64,000 bases of DNA from Couchioplanes azureus (GTDB lineage Bacteria > Actinomycetota > Actinomycetes > Mycobacteriales > Micromonosporaceae). A program made the translations under genes and the position numbers. The notes under the pieces are model-generated. The model searched no databases and had not been told where the DNA came from. It saw nothing but the letters and a program-made list of their open reading frames with translations. This document shows positions 15,992-24,464 of this stretch, piece by piece (positions within the stretch are counted from its first letter, which is position 1; each line of letters starts with the position of its first letter). The DNA is taken from assembly GCF_014648355.1 (NCBI RefSeq), contig NZ_BMQY01000002.1:124001-188000 (forward strand), written 5' to 3'.

Positions 15992-17734
15992 GTGCCAACG
16001 GCCGGCCAGGTCGCGGTAGAGCGGTGACGTGCGGCGCAGCGAGCCGTCGGTGCCGAGCGTCGCGGACGAGCCGTCCAGCAGCAGGATCCGGGACGCCCGC
16101 CACGCCGAGCTGACCCGGTGGGCGACGACGACCAGCGCGCCGGGCCGGGCGGCGAACGCCCGCTCGGCGCGGGCCTCACCGGCCGCGTCCAGGTGGCAGG
16201 TGGCCTCGTCGAGCAGGACCAGCCGCGCCGGCGACAGGTACGCGCGGACCAGGGCCACGAGCTGGCGTTCGCCCGCGGACAGCGCGTCCGGGGTGATGCG
16301 CGCGTCGTAGCCGCCCAGCCGCCGGACCACCGCGTCGAGACCGATCGCCTCGGCCGCCCGGTCGATGTCGGGCACGGCGGCGCCGGGACGCAGGTAGCGC
16401 AGGTTGTCGAGCAGCGTGCCGGTGAACACGTACGCCTCCTGCGGGATGAGCACGCGGTGGCGGGCGAGCGTGCGGACGTCCAGCCGGTCCGTGCGCACGC
16501 CGCCCAGGCGCACGTCGCCCTGCTGCGGTTGCAGCGTGCCCGCGAGCAGGCTCAGGAGGGTGGACTTGCCGATGCCGCTGGGCCCGATGATCGCCAGGTG
16601 GTCGCCGTCGCGGACGTCCAGGTCGAGGCCGGAGACGACGGGCTCGGCGCGCCGGCCGTAGGCGAAGGTGACGCCGCGCAGCAGCACGTCCGCGCCGCCG
16701 GGCCGCGCCGCCGGGCCGCCGCGCGCGGAGGCGCCACACGCGGCCGGCGCGGAGTCGCCGCACGCGGCCAGTGCGGAGGTGCCGCGCGCGGCCGGCGCGG
16801 AGTCGCCGCCGTGCAGGATGCGGTCGAGGGTCACCGCCAGGCGTACGCCACCGCCGCCCAGGCCGCCGACGAGCATGGTGAGCGCCGGCTGCACCCCGTG
16901 CAGCAGGTAGGTGAGCGAGCCCAGGACCGCCCCGGCCGTCAGCCCGTGGTGCACCAGCCACGGCGCCGCCGTCAGGACGACCGCCAGCGGCAGCCAGCCG
17001 CCCGCGGCCAGGCTGATCCCGCGCGCCGCGGTCGTCCGGGCCACCGCCCGTTCCGCGGCGGCTTGCGCGTCGACCGGGACGGAGATCTCGGCGGCCATCC
17101 GGCGCCCGGCTCCACAGGCGGCGATGTCGCGCAGCCCGGCGAACGCGCGGCCGGCGTGCTCGGCCAGATCCTCGCCGGCGCGCACGTACGCGCGCTGCCG
17201 GGCGGCCGCCCGCGGCACCGTCGCGGCGAACATGGCGAGCCCCGCCAGCAGCGGCGCCGCCACGAGCAGCGCCACCACCGGCGCCAGGGACGCCAGTCCG
17301 AGCAGCGCCCCCGCGACGGCGAACAGGAACCCGCGCATGGTCACGATCAGGCCGGCGAACGTGTCCCGGACGATCTCCACCTGGTGGGTGAGCCGGGCCA
17401 CCGCCGACCGGTCCGCTCCCCCACCGGCGCTCGCCGCCCGGCGCAGCGTGCCGGCGACCACGTGCGCCACCAGCTCGTCGCGCAGCGGTTCGGCCAGGTC
17501 GGCGAGGCAGCGGAAGGTGCGCCGGGTGCCGGCCGCGCCCAGCAGGACCGCCGCGGCGAGCAGGCCCAGCCAGCCGAGACCGGCGGCCGGGTCGCCGGCC
17601 AGGAAGCCGCGGTCGACCGCGCGGGCGACGGCCTGTCCGGACAGGACGGCGGGCAGCGCCTCGAGCCCGGACCAGCCGGCCAGCCGGACCAGCACGCGGG
17701 GACGGCGGCGCAGGAACGCCAGCAGGAACCTCAT
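15911..17734 (-). CDS. ramB: ABC exporter, transmembrane-ATPase half (ramB-like)
   Basis: 607 residues, type-1 exporter half: six helices in about 1-310, then the ATPase. Walker A GPSGIGKST is near 382, Q-loop in LIPQEAYVFTG, signature LSAGERQ near 481, Walker B LVLLDEATCHLD with catalytic Glu near 502, and His in VVAHRVSS. It carries the consensus catalytic Glu of the RamA/RamB pair. Between membrane domain and ATPase is a degenerate 10-residue repeat (variants of GDSAPAACG). The start overlaps ramA as ATGA. The 3' end runs 81 bases into the convergent regulator gene, adding a 27-residue tail after GRWH. Role by analogy: export of the lanthipeptide. Confidence 0.88.
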   Translation of the reverse strand: MRFLLAFLRRRPRVLVRLAGWSGLEALPAVLSGQAVARAVDRGFLAGDPAAGLGWLGLLAAAVLLGAAGTRRTFRCLADLAEPLRDELVAHVVAGTLRRAASAGGGADRSAVARLTHQVEIVRDTFAGLIVTMRGFLFAVAGALLGLASLAPVVALLVAAPLLAGLAMFAATVPRAAARQRAYVRAGEDLAEHAGRAFAGLRDIAACGAGRRMAAEISVPVDAQAAAERAVARTTAARGISLAAGGWLPLAVVLTAAPWLVHHGLTAGAVLGSLTYLLHGVQPALTMLVGGLGGGGVRLAVTLDRILHGGDSAPAARGTSALAACGDSAPAACGASARGGPAARPGGADVLLRGVTFAYGRRAEPVVSGLDLDVRDGDHLAIIGPSGIGKSTLLSLLAGTLQPQQGDVRLGGVRTDRLDVRTLARHRVLIPQEAYVFTGTLLDNLRYLRPGAAVPDIDRAAEAIGLDAVVRRLGGYDARITPDALSAGERQLVALVRAYLSPARLVLLDEATCHLDAAGEARAERAFAARPGALVVVAHRVSSAWRASRILLLDGSSATLGTDGSLRRTSPLYRDLAGRWHSVEPAGLPGDADRLQPVAGAGLAQDR

Positions 17735-19431
17735 CGCCCGGCCGCCGGGAAGAGCGCCCGGTATTCCGGGTCGGGCCGCAGCACGTCGTGCGGCGCGCAG
17801 GCGCGGACCCGCCCGCGGTCCAGCCAGACGACGAGATCGGCCCGCGCGGCGGTGCCGGCCCGGTGGGTGACCACCAGCCGGGTACGGCGGTCGCGGGTGC
17901 CCAGGAGCGCCTGGTACACCTCGTGCTCCGTGACCGTGTCCAGGCTGGAGGTGGCGTCGTCGAGCACGAGCAGCCGCTCGGCACGCAGCGCCCGGGCCAC
18001 GCCGAGCCGTTGCGCCTCGCCGCCGGACAACGGGGCCTCGCGCAGCGGGGTGTCGTAGCCGGCGGGCAGCCGCTCGACCACCGTGTCGACCCGCGCGGCG
18101 CGGGCGTCGGCGCGCACCAGCTCCGGGGTGCGGCGGTCCGGGCCGAGCCCGATGGCGGCACCGACCGTGTCGCCGACGAGCACCGGACGGGCGAAGGCGT
18201 ACCCGACGGCCCGGCGCAGGGCCTCCGGGCGCAGCCGGCGCAGCGGCACGCCGTCGAGCCGCACGTCGCCCTCGTCCGGGTCGAGCAGCCGGCCGGCCAC
18301 GGCGGCCAGGGTCGACTTGCCGGCGCCGGAGCGGCCGACCACCGCCACGGTCGCGCCGCCCGGCACCTCGAGGTCGATCCCGTCGAGCACGGGCCGGTCG
18401 CCGCCCGCGGGGTGGCGCACGGTCACCGCGCGCAGCTCCAGCCGGCCGTCCCCCGGAGGCAGACCGGCGTCGCCGTGGCGGTGCGCGGGCGCGGCGAGGA
18501 CCTCGGCGATCCGCCCGCTGCCCGCCCGGGCCCGGGCGATGCGTCCCAGCACGCCGACCACGCCGCCCAGGCCCGCGCCGAGGGTGGCGTACTGCAGGGC
18601 GGCCAGCAGCGCACCCGGCGTGAGCCGGCCGGCGGTGAGCGCCAGGCCGGCCACGGCGACGACGGCGAGCTGCGCCAGCGGGGCCACCACCGCGCCGCGC
18701 GCCGCGGCCGTCCCCAGCATGTCCCAGGTGCGGCCGCCGTGCCGGCCCAGGTCCGGCAGGGGCCGCAGGACCCGCGCGATCTCCCGCTCCACGGTGCCGG
18801 CCGCGCCGATGGTCCGGGCGCCGGCGAGCGCCTCCGTCAGCCGGGCCGCGATGTCGCTCTGGGTGCGCTGGTAGCGGGTGGTCGCCTCGGCCGCGTCGGT
18901 GACGTACGTCCGCATCAGCGCGACGAGCACCGCCAGCCCGCCCACGAACGTCGCGCCGAGCCACGGGTCGATCAGGGCGAGGGCGACCAGGCTGCCCAGT
19001 GGCGGGACGACGGCGGCGCCGGCGAGGACCACGGCCGCCGCGGCGCCTCCCGCCTCGGGGACCTGGCCGGCGAGCCGGCTGACGAGGTCGCCGGGCGGGA
19101 ACCGGCGCGCCGCCCGGGGATCGAGCGCGAGGACGTGACCGGCGAGCGTGTGCCGCAGCCGGGCGGTGGCCCGCGCACCGCTCATCCCGGCGGCGAGGTC
19201 GGTGGAGATCTCGGCGGCGGCGATCAGGGCCACGAGTCCGACGGCGACGGCCAGCCAGCGTCCCGGGCGGGCGTCCGGTGCCAGCACCGCGTCGACGGCG
19301 GCGCCCAGCGCGGCCGGCAGGAGCAGATCCGCGACGGCGGCCGTCAGGGCCGCCACCGCCAGCCCGGCCGCCCACGGGCCGCCGTGCCGGACCGAGCGGA
19401 CGAGCAGCCGATCGCCCTCCACGACGGACAT
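17731..19431 (-). CDS. ramA: ABC exporter, transmembrane-ATPase half with degenerate catalytic site (ramA-like)
   Basis: 566 residues. The ATG at 19431 has AGGAGG four bases before it; the frame extends nine codons upstream but without a ribosome site. Six membrane helices are followed by an ATPase with Walker A GRSGAGKST near 365 and signature LSGGEAQRLG near 466. Walker B reads LLVLDDATSSLD, with Asp where exporters have the catalytic Glu, and the Q-loop Gln is missing (GYAFARPVLVGD). Together with ramB this makes an asymmetric heterodimer, the RamAB arrangement. It follows the precursor gene across a strong hairpin. Confidence 0.88.
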   Translation of the reverse strand: MSVVEGDRLLVRSVRHGGPWAAGLAVAALTAAVADLLLPAALGAAVDAVLAPDARPGRWLAVAVGLVALIAAAEISTDLAAGMSGARATARLRHTLAGHVLALDPRAARRFPPGDLVSRLAGQVPEAGGAAAAVVLAGAAVVPPLGSLVALALIDPWLGATFVGGLAVLVALMRTYVTDAAEATTRYQRTQSDIAARLTEALAGARTIGAAGTVEREIARVLRPLPDLGRHGGRTWDMLGTAAARGAVVAPLAQLAVVAVAGLALTAGRLTPGALLAALQYATLGAGLGGVVGVLGRIARARAGSGRIAEVLAAPAHRHGDAGLPPGDGRLELRAVTVRHPAGGDRPVLDGIDLEVPGGATVAVVGRSGAGKSTLAAVAGRLLDPDEGDVRLDGVPLRRLRPEALRRAVGYAFARPVLVGDTVGAAIGLGPDRRTPELVRADARAARVDTVVERLPAGYDTPLREAPLSGGEAQRLGVARALRAERLLVLDDATSSLDTVTEHEVYQALLGTRDRRTRLVVTHRAGTAARADLVVWLDRGRVRACAPHDVLRPDPEYRALFPAAGR

Positions 19432-19464
19432 GGCACCTCCTGACCGCTGGGTCTGCACGGTGGG

Positions 19465-19501
19465 GCCCCGAACCGGAGCAAGGGGCAGTCCGGTTCGGGG
19501 C
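19465..19501 (-). terminator. intercistronic hairpin between precursor gene and transporter genes
   Basis: Perfect 12-bp arms GCCCCGAACCGG (19465-19476) and CCGGTTCGGGGC (19490-19501) with a 13-base loop, 26 bases past the ramS stop and 33 bases before the ramA ATG. Such stems after lanthipeptide precursor genes act as partial terminators or 3' stabilisers, giving more precursor than transporter mRNA. Confidence 0.75.
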
Positions 19502-19527
19502 GGTTCCGGTGTACCGGCTGGTGCTCG

Positions 19528-19647
19528 TCAGTCGCAGGTCGTCACACTGAGCGAGCTGTCGCCGCAGAGCAGCAGGCTGGCCCGGCTTCCACCGCCGTAC
19601 GCGGCCTCGGGGGTCAGTTCCATCCCCTGCAGGTCCATAAGTGCCAT
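19528..19647 (-). CDS. ramS: SapB/AmfS-like class III lanthipeptide precursor
   Basis: 39 residues. The ATG has AAAGGGG seven bases upstream, inside the end of ramC, and starts four bases after the ramC stop. The leader begins MALMDLQGMELTPEAAYG; the LxDLQxME box is the class III leader recognition motif (RamS: LFDLQSME). The C-terminal core is GSRASLLLCGDSSLS followed by VTTCD. SapB, as I recall it, is TGSRASLLLCGDSSLS plus ITTCN: 18 of 21 positions match counting the preceding Gly. Both Ser-x2-Ser-x3-Cys units (SRASLLLC and SSLSVTTC) are intact, so two rings are expected after dehydration and cyclisation by RamC. Predicted role: amphiphilic surface peptide for erecting aerial or sporangial structures. 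Confidence 0.93.
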   Translation of the reverse strand: MALMDLQGMELTPEAAYGGGSRASLLLCGDSSLSVTTCD

Positions 19648-19651
19648 CTCG

Positions 19652-22282
19652 TTACCCCTTTCCGTGCTCGGTGTGGATCTTCTTTCCCTCCGGCCGGAGG
19701 GAAGCTCGGGAAGTGCCCGCTGCCGGGCTCAGGAACGGCAGGTCGACGGGCTCGTGGTGCAGTGCGGCGCCGAGGGCGAGCAGGACGCCGGCGGATCCCG
19801 TCGCCAGGTCCATCGACAGCCGCAGCAACTGCTCGCCGGGAAATGCCAGCCCGCCCCGGAAGGGCACCGCGTGCCAGGCGAGGTCGCGGATCTGGGCCCG
19901 TACCGGCTCGCCGTCGCGGTCGCGCCCGGCCAGGTACCGGATGATGCCGGCCCGGCCCGCGAAGAGCCCGGACTGCGCGTAGAACGGCGACCGCGCGGCG
20001 AGGCCGATCGCGGCGCTCGCCCCGGCGAGGCGGTCGTCGTCGCGGTGGGCCAGCACCTGGTCGGCGACCGTGCCGATGCCGACGCTGCCCCGGGCCAGGT
20101 ACGGCATGGTCCGCCAGCCCTCGTCGACCTCCAGCGCGCCGTCGTCGCGCACCACGCAGCGGTCGAGGTCCCGGTGGATCGCCGTGGCGGCGCGGTCCAG
20201 CAGCGTGCCGTCGCCGGTCCGCTCGTACATCCGCAGGAACAGCAGCGCGGGACCGGTCCAGCCGTGGGTGAGCCCCGCGGGGCGCAGGCGGACGCCGCTG
20301 GTCGCGGGCGTGTCACCCGCGCCGCGGAGCCGTTCGGACAGCAGGTCGGTCGCTCTCCGGGCCCCGGCGTCGAGCGCGGCCTCACCGGTGGCGTCCGCCA
20401 GGTACGCCAGGTTGAGCCCGATGCCGGCGAGCCCGCTCATCAGGTCGGAGCCGAGCTCGTCCCACCTCTCGCGCAGGCAGCGGTCGACGATGTCGAGCGC
20501 CTCCTGCCGCCGGCCCAGCCGGTGCAGGGCGTACGCGACGCCGTGCAGCCCGTCGTAGAAGCCCAGCCGCGCTCCGGCGGGCGGGTCGACCGCCCGCCGG
20601 ACGAGCCAGTCCTCGAAGCCGGGGTGCCGGCCGGCGCCCGTGAGGTGCAGGCTGTACAGCACGCCGGCGGCGCCGTAGGCGAGGTTGAGCCCTCCCGAGC
20701 GGAACTGCTCGACGTCGCCCGGGAAGAGCCGGTCGTCGCGCTGCGGCGTGGCACTGCCCACGATGGCCTCGGCGAGTTGCCCGCGCAGCACCGGCCAGCC
20801 GGCGGTGCCGGACGGGAACTGCCGCCACCCGCCGCGCGGCCGGGTCACCGACCCCGACGACGCCGACGACGCCGACGCGATCGTGGCGACGGCGTCGGCC
20901 AGGTAGTCCTCGGGTACGCCGAACCGCTCCCGGATCACCTCGGCGAAGTGGTGGGCCTTGCCGGGTGCCAGCCGCAGCATGGCGGTGAGCGGCAGGAACA
21001 GCGCCAGTTTCAGGCAGGCCAGCGCGTACCGGTCGACGTCGCGCCCGCCGACCTCGCGGGGCGCCGCGAAGCCCTGGTTGCGCAGCCCGGGCCGGCGGTA
21101 GCCGTCGACCGGGCCGGCGACCTCGAAGTCGACCAGCGCGATCGTGTCACCCTCCGGGGTGCCGGTACGCACCAGCACGTTGAACAGGTGCAGGTCGCCG
21201 TAGACGAGGCCACGCTCGTGGATCGCCTCGACGGTCCGCTCCACCTGCCGGTGGATGTCCGTCGCCCAGGCGGCGTACGCGCGGTACCGCTGCGGGTCGG
21301 CCGTCGGGTCGACGAGCGGATAGCGCTCGACCAGCAGCTTGTTCAGGGGCGTGCCGTCGATGTACTCCAGCGCCAGGAACTCGTGCTCGCCCAGCCGGAA
21401 CCGGTCGTGCACCCGCGGCACGGCGAGGCCGGCGAGCCGCTGGAGCGCGGCGTGCTCCTGGTCGAGGCGCCACACCGCGTCCGCGCCGGTGGCGTCGAGC
21501 CCCGCGTGCGGCCGGGCCTCCTTGAGCACCACCCGGTCGCCGGAGCGGGTGTCGGTGGCGGCGTACAGGCCGCCGCCGTTGGAGAAGTGGATCACCCGGT
21601 CGATGCGGTACGGCAGATCGGCGGTGGTCGTGGCATTGCGGGCGGCGAGATCCGGGGCCAGGAACGCCGGCAGCGAGACCCACCCGGGCATCCGGAAGAC
21701 CGGGTCGCGCCGGTCCGGGACGAGCCGGCCGGACGGGTCCGCGATGGCGGGCTCGACGACGCCGTCCACGACGCAGTAGCGGGCGGCGAAGCCTCCGTAG
21801 CGCACGTGCAGCGGGCCGGAGCCGAGGCGCAGGTCGCTCAGGACGTACGGGCCGGGCTCGCCGCGCAGCAGGTCGCCGAGCTCCTTGCACACCAGCTCGA
21901 GTTCGGCCTCGTCGCGGGGGTACACCGTGACGAACTTGCCGCTCGTGCCGCGCCGGGCGTATTTGGCGTTGCGCAGCAGCAGGGCGGCCGGGCCGTGCAC
22001 GAACTTGAACGCCACGGCGTGGGCCACGCAGTAGCCGAACACCACGTCCAGTACCCGGTCGGCGTTGTGCAGGCAGGCCGACACGTGGATCTTCCAGCCC
22101 TGGTCCGGGAGGCTGCCGTCGGTCGGCGCGTACACGAGCCAGTCGTCGAGGGCCTCGCGCCGCCAGCCGGGCGGGACCGCTCGCCGGGCCGCGGCGAAGA
22201 GCCCCGCAACCGGCCGCCGGGTGCTCAGGGAGTCGTAGAAGAGCGGATCCACCACACAGAACCGCTCGTACTGCCTGTCCAC
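19652..22282 (-). CDS. ramC: class III lanthipeptide synthetase LanKC (ramC-like)
   Basis: 876 residues from the GTG at 22282, which has GGAGAGGAG about six bases before it and gives the RamC-type start VDRQYERFCVVDPLFYDS; the frame's earlier GTG at 22318 adds an unconserved leader. Three domains: N-terminal lyase-like region (1-210); Ser/Thr-kinase-like dehydratase region (about 230-500), with the ATP lysine in RVVLKEARPH near 251, catalytic loop VYGDLHLFNVLV near 360 and DFE in IALVDFEVAG near 380; C-terminal LanC-like cyclase (about 540-850), with GLHGVAYALHRLG, LAGIGLNLAYLAD and GLTHGWTGPALLF but no zinc-ligating Cys, as in class III. First gene of ramCSAB. Confidence 0.94.
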   Translation of the reverse strand: MDRQYERFCVVDPLFYDSLSTRRPVAGLFAAARRAVPPGWRREALDDWLVYAPTDGSLPDQGWKIHVSACLHNADRVLDVVFGYCVAHAVAFKFVHGPAALLLRNAKYARRGTSGKFVTVYPRDEAELELVCKELGDLLRGEPGPYVLSDLRLGSGPLHVRYGGFAARYCVVDGVVEPAIADPSGRLVPDRRDPVFRMPGWVSLPAFLAPDLAARNATTTADLPYRIDRVIHFSNGGGLYAATDTRSGDRVVLKEARPHAGLDATGADAVWRLDQEHAALQRLAGLAVPRVHDRFRLGEHEFLALEYIDGTPLNKLLVERYPLVDPTADPQRYRAYAAWATDIHRQVERTVEAIHERGLVYGDLHLFNVLVRTGTPEGDTIALVDFEVAGPVDGYRRPGLRNQGFAAPREVGGRDVDRYALACLKLALFLPLTAMLRLAPGKAHHFAEVIRERFGVPEDYLADAVATIASASSASSGSVTRPRGGWRQFPSGTAGWPVLRGQLAEAIVGSATPQRDDRLFPGDVEQFRSGGLNLAYGAAGVLYSLHLTGAGRHPGFEDWLVRRAVDPPAGARLGFYDGLHGVAYALHRLGRRQEALDIVDRCLRERWDELGSDLMSGLAGIGLNLAYLADATGEAALDAGARRATDLLSERLRGAGDTPATSGVRLRPAGLTHGWTGPALLFLRMYERTGDGTLLDRAATAIHRDLDRCVVRDDGALEVDEGWRTMPYLARGSVGIGTVADQVLAHRDDDRLAGASAAIGLAARSPFYAQSGLFAGRAGIIRYLAGRDRDGEPVRAQIRDLAWHAVPFRGGLAFPGEQLLRLSMDLATGSAGVLLALGAALHHEPVDLPFLSPAAGTSRASLRPEGKKIHTEHGKG

Positions 22283-22350
22283 GGCCCGCTCCTCTCCCGC
22301 TTCCTGGTTGCTTGCCACCAGTCTTCGGGCAGGAGGGGTCGCGCCCCAGT

Positions 22351-22377
22351 GCGCACCGTCACCGGGTGACGGTGCGC
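22351..22377. promoter_or_regulatory. 27-bp perfect odd palindrome upstream of ramC
   Basis: GCGCACCGTCACC (22351-22363), one central G, then GGTGACGGTGCGC (22365-22377). It lies 69-95 bases before the ramC GTG and 65 bases past the end of the diguanylate cyclase gene. It could be an operator of the ram operon or the terminator of the upstream gene; the one-base centre favours a protein site over a hairpin. Confidence 0.5.
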
Positions 22378-22441
22378 GGAGTCAGAACGGATTGCTGACC
22401 GCGGTCATGTTTGCACCGCGGCGCGGCAGGCCGGAGCGGTC

Positions 22442-24286
22442 CTACGCGGCGACCGTGACGGGCTCGTCCGCGGCGACGGGGGCCGGGTCGAGGGTGCCGA
22501 TCACGCCGTTGGCCTCGAGCACGAGGAACTCGTCCACGAGGTGCGGGGGGAACTGCACGCCGCGGCACCGGCGCAGCTCGGCGCGGGCCTCGCCGGCCGG
22601 CATCGCCGGCTTGCCCGGGCCGGGCGCGCGCATGACGGCCCACGCGGCGCAGAGCCCGGCGATCGCGCTGGCCGGGACCGGTACCGCGTCGGCACGGCGG
22701 CGTGCGGCCTCGCCCACCACCGCGGCCCAGTCCTGGATGGAACGGTCGAGCTCGGGCAGCTCCCCGGGGTGGGCCTCGGGCGCGGTGGCCGGTGCGAGGT
22801 CCGCCAGGCCGGTGGTCACCACCACCCGGTCGCGGCCGCCGCGCTTGGCCGCGTAGAGGGCGGTGTCGGCGGCGTTGACCAGCTCGTCCGGCGTCTGCGG
22901 CGGCTCGGCGGTGGTGCCCCCGATCGACACGGTGACCGCGACCGGAGTGTGGCCGTCCACCAGGACGGGGACCGCGTTGATCTGGGTGCGGATCCGTTCG
23001 GCCACGGCCGTCAGGTGCTGCGGGTCCGTGGCGGTGGTCAGTACGGCGAACTCCTCGCCGCCGAAGCGGGCCACGACGTCGCCGGCGCGGCAGGTGGCGC
23101 GCAGCCGCCGGGCGACCTCGACCAGGACCTGGTCGCCGGCGGGGTGGCCGTACGTGTCGTTGATCCGCTTGAAGTGGTCGACGTCGAGCAGCAGGAGGGC
23201 GAGCGGACCGCCGGACCGGGCCGCGCGCTCGCTCTCCACCCGCAGCTGCTCGGACAGGAAGCGGCGGGTGTAGAGGCCGGTCAGGGCATCGGTGATGGCC
23301 AGCCGGCGCTGCGCCGCGATGAGGCCCGCCATGCGCACCAGCACGAGCAGGAAGAGCACCGCCGAGGCGCCGACGACGACCAGGTCGGACCGGGCCGCAC
23401 CCCGCAGGTTCTGCACCACCAGCACGGCCGGGGCCATCGCGGTGGCGAAGCCGAGCAGCACCACGCGGTACGGGGTGGCGCCCGAGCGGGGCTCCGCCGG
23501 GTCGGCCAGGTGCCGCATCGACGGGTGCAGCCCGGCCGCGCCGAGCGCGACGTAGCCGAGCAGCCACAGCGCATCGGTCCACCCGCCGTCGGCGAACGAG
23601 CCGGTCAGGGTGAGCAGGCCGTAGGCGGTGTCGGCGAACAGGTTCAGGGCGAGGAAGGCCAGCAGCAGGTGGTAGGCCGGCTGGCGGACGCCGCCGCTGA
23701 GCATCAGCCGGATGGCCACGGTGAGCACGCACAGGTCCATCACCGGGTAGGCGGTGGCCGCGACCCGGTCCACCGTGTCGATGTCCGGGGCGGTGACCGT
23801 CGGGTGGATGAGGAACACCCACCACAGCACCGCGGCGCCCACGGCGAGGATCGTGGTGTCGACCAGCGCGGCCGTGTTGCGCTGCGGGGACCGCCGCCGG
23901 GTCAGCTGCACCAGGGCGGCGGCGACGAAGAAGTACTGGGCGAGGTAGAGCACGTTCGCCGCCACCGGGTAGCTGGCGTCGTGCTGGGAGGCGATGTAGT
24001 AGGTGACGTCGCCCGAGGTGTACATCACCTGGCCGGCGACGAACAGCCACCAGATCGAGCCGGGCCGCGGCCGGTGCCGCCGGATGCCCACCGCGAGCGC
24101 GACCGCGGTCGACCCGCTGACCAGGCAGTAGAGCACCGTCTGGAGCACGGCCCCGGCGTCGGTGGCCGGCACCGTGTAGTAGCCGGCGATGGGCAGCAGC
24201 GCCGCCGCCGACCAGGCGATCCAGGCCCGCGACCACGCGGACGTCGTACGCGCGGCGGCCTGTCCCGGGCGATCCACAGATGTCAC
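22442..24286 (-). CDS. membrane-bound GGDEF diguanylate cyclase
   Basis: 614 residues, GTG start. About nine or ten hydrophobic helices fill residues 20-335 without a recognised sensor motif. The GGDEF domain (about 335-500) is intact: TDALTGLYTRR, LDVDHFKRINDTYGH, and the active site GGEEF at about 409-413. An RxxD inhibitory site (RAGD) sits five residues before it, so product inhibition by c-di-GMP is likely. A tail of about 110 residues ends AELRRCRGVQFPPHLVDEFL, which resembles the last helices of HD-GYP domains without the HD or GYP motifs. c-di-GMP blocks sporulation through BldD in Streptomyces, so a link to the adjacent ram locus is conceivable but unproven. Confidence 0.93.
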   Translation of the reverse strand: MTSVDRPGQAAARTTSAWSRAWIAWSAAALLPIAGYYTVPATDAGAVLQTVLYCLVSGSTAVALAVGIRRHRPRPGSIWWLFVAGQVMYTSGDVTYYIASQHDASYPVAANVLYLAQYFFVAAALVQLTRRRSPQRNTAALVDTTILAVGAAVLWWVFLIHPTVTAPDIDTVDRVAATAYPVMDLCVLTVAIRLMLSGGVRQPAYHLLLAFLALNLFADTAYGLLTLTGSFADGGWTDALWLLGYVALGAAGLHPSMRHLADPAEPRSGATPYRVVLLGFATAMAPAVLVVQNLRGAARSDLVVVGASAVLFLLVLVRMAGLIAAQRRLAITDALTGLYTRRFLSEQLRVESERAARSGGPLALLLLDVDHFKRINDTYGHPAGDQVLVEVARRLRATCRAGDVVARFGGEEFAVLTTATDPQHLTAVAERIRTQINAVPVLVDGHTPVAVTVSIGGTTAEPPQTPDELVNAADTALYAAKRGGRDRVVVTTGLADLAPATAPEAHPGELPELDRSIQDWAAVVGEAARRRADAVPVPASAIAGLCAAWAVMRAPGPGKPAMPAGEARAELRRCRGVQFPPHLVDEFLVLEANGVIGTLDPAPVAADEPVTVAA

Positions 24287-24396
24287 GTCACCATGACATC
24301 AGCGCGGCATGCACCGGCCGGTTGTCCCAGCGTTGCCAGACGGTAGCCGTCATCGGCCGCAACAGGGCCTTCGCAAGATTGTCACATTCACAGGCA

Positions 24397-24426
24397 TTGA
24401 TGCTTTCTGGTGAATTTCTCTAGGCT
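24397..24426 (+). promoter_or_regulatory. probable promoter of the LAL regulator, with a flanking inverted repeat
   Basis: TTGATG (24397-24402), 18 bases, TAGGCT (24421-24426), in the only AT-rich patch of this divergent spacer. ATTCAC (24386-24391) and GTGAAT (24410-24415) form an inverted repeat across the -35. The predicted transcript starts near 24433, compatible with translation from 24465. Confidence 0.5.
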
Positions 24427-24464
24427 GAAGCTCCTCGAATCGCTGCGCGCGAGGGGAGACGGCC

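Noticed and set aside
16530-17870. Long plus-strand frames opposite ramB and ramA
   Set aside because: Antisense shadows with biased Arg/Pro/Ala content; the minus strand has complete ABC exporter motifs.
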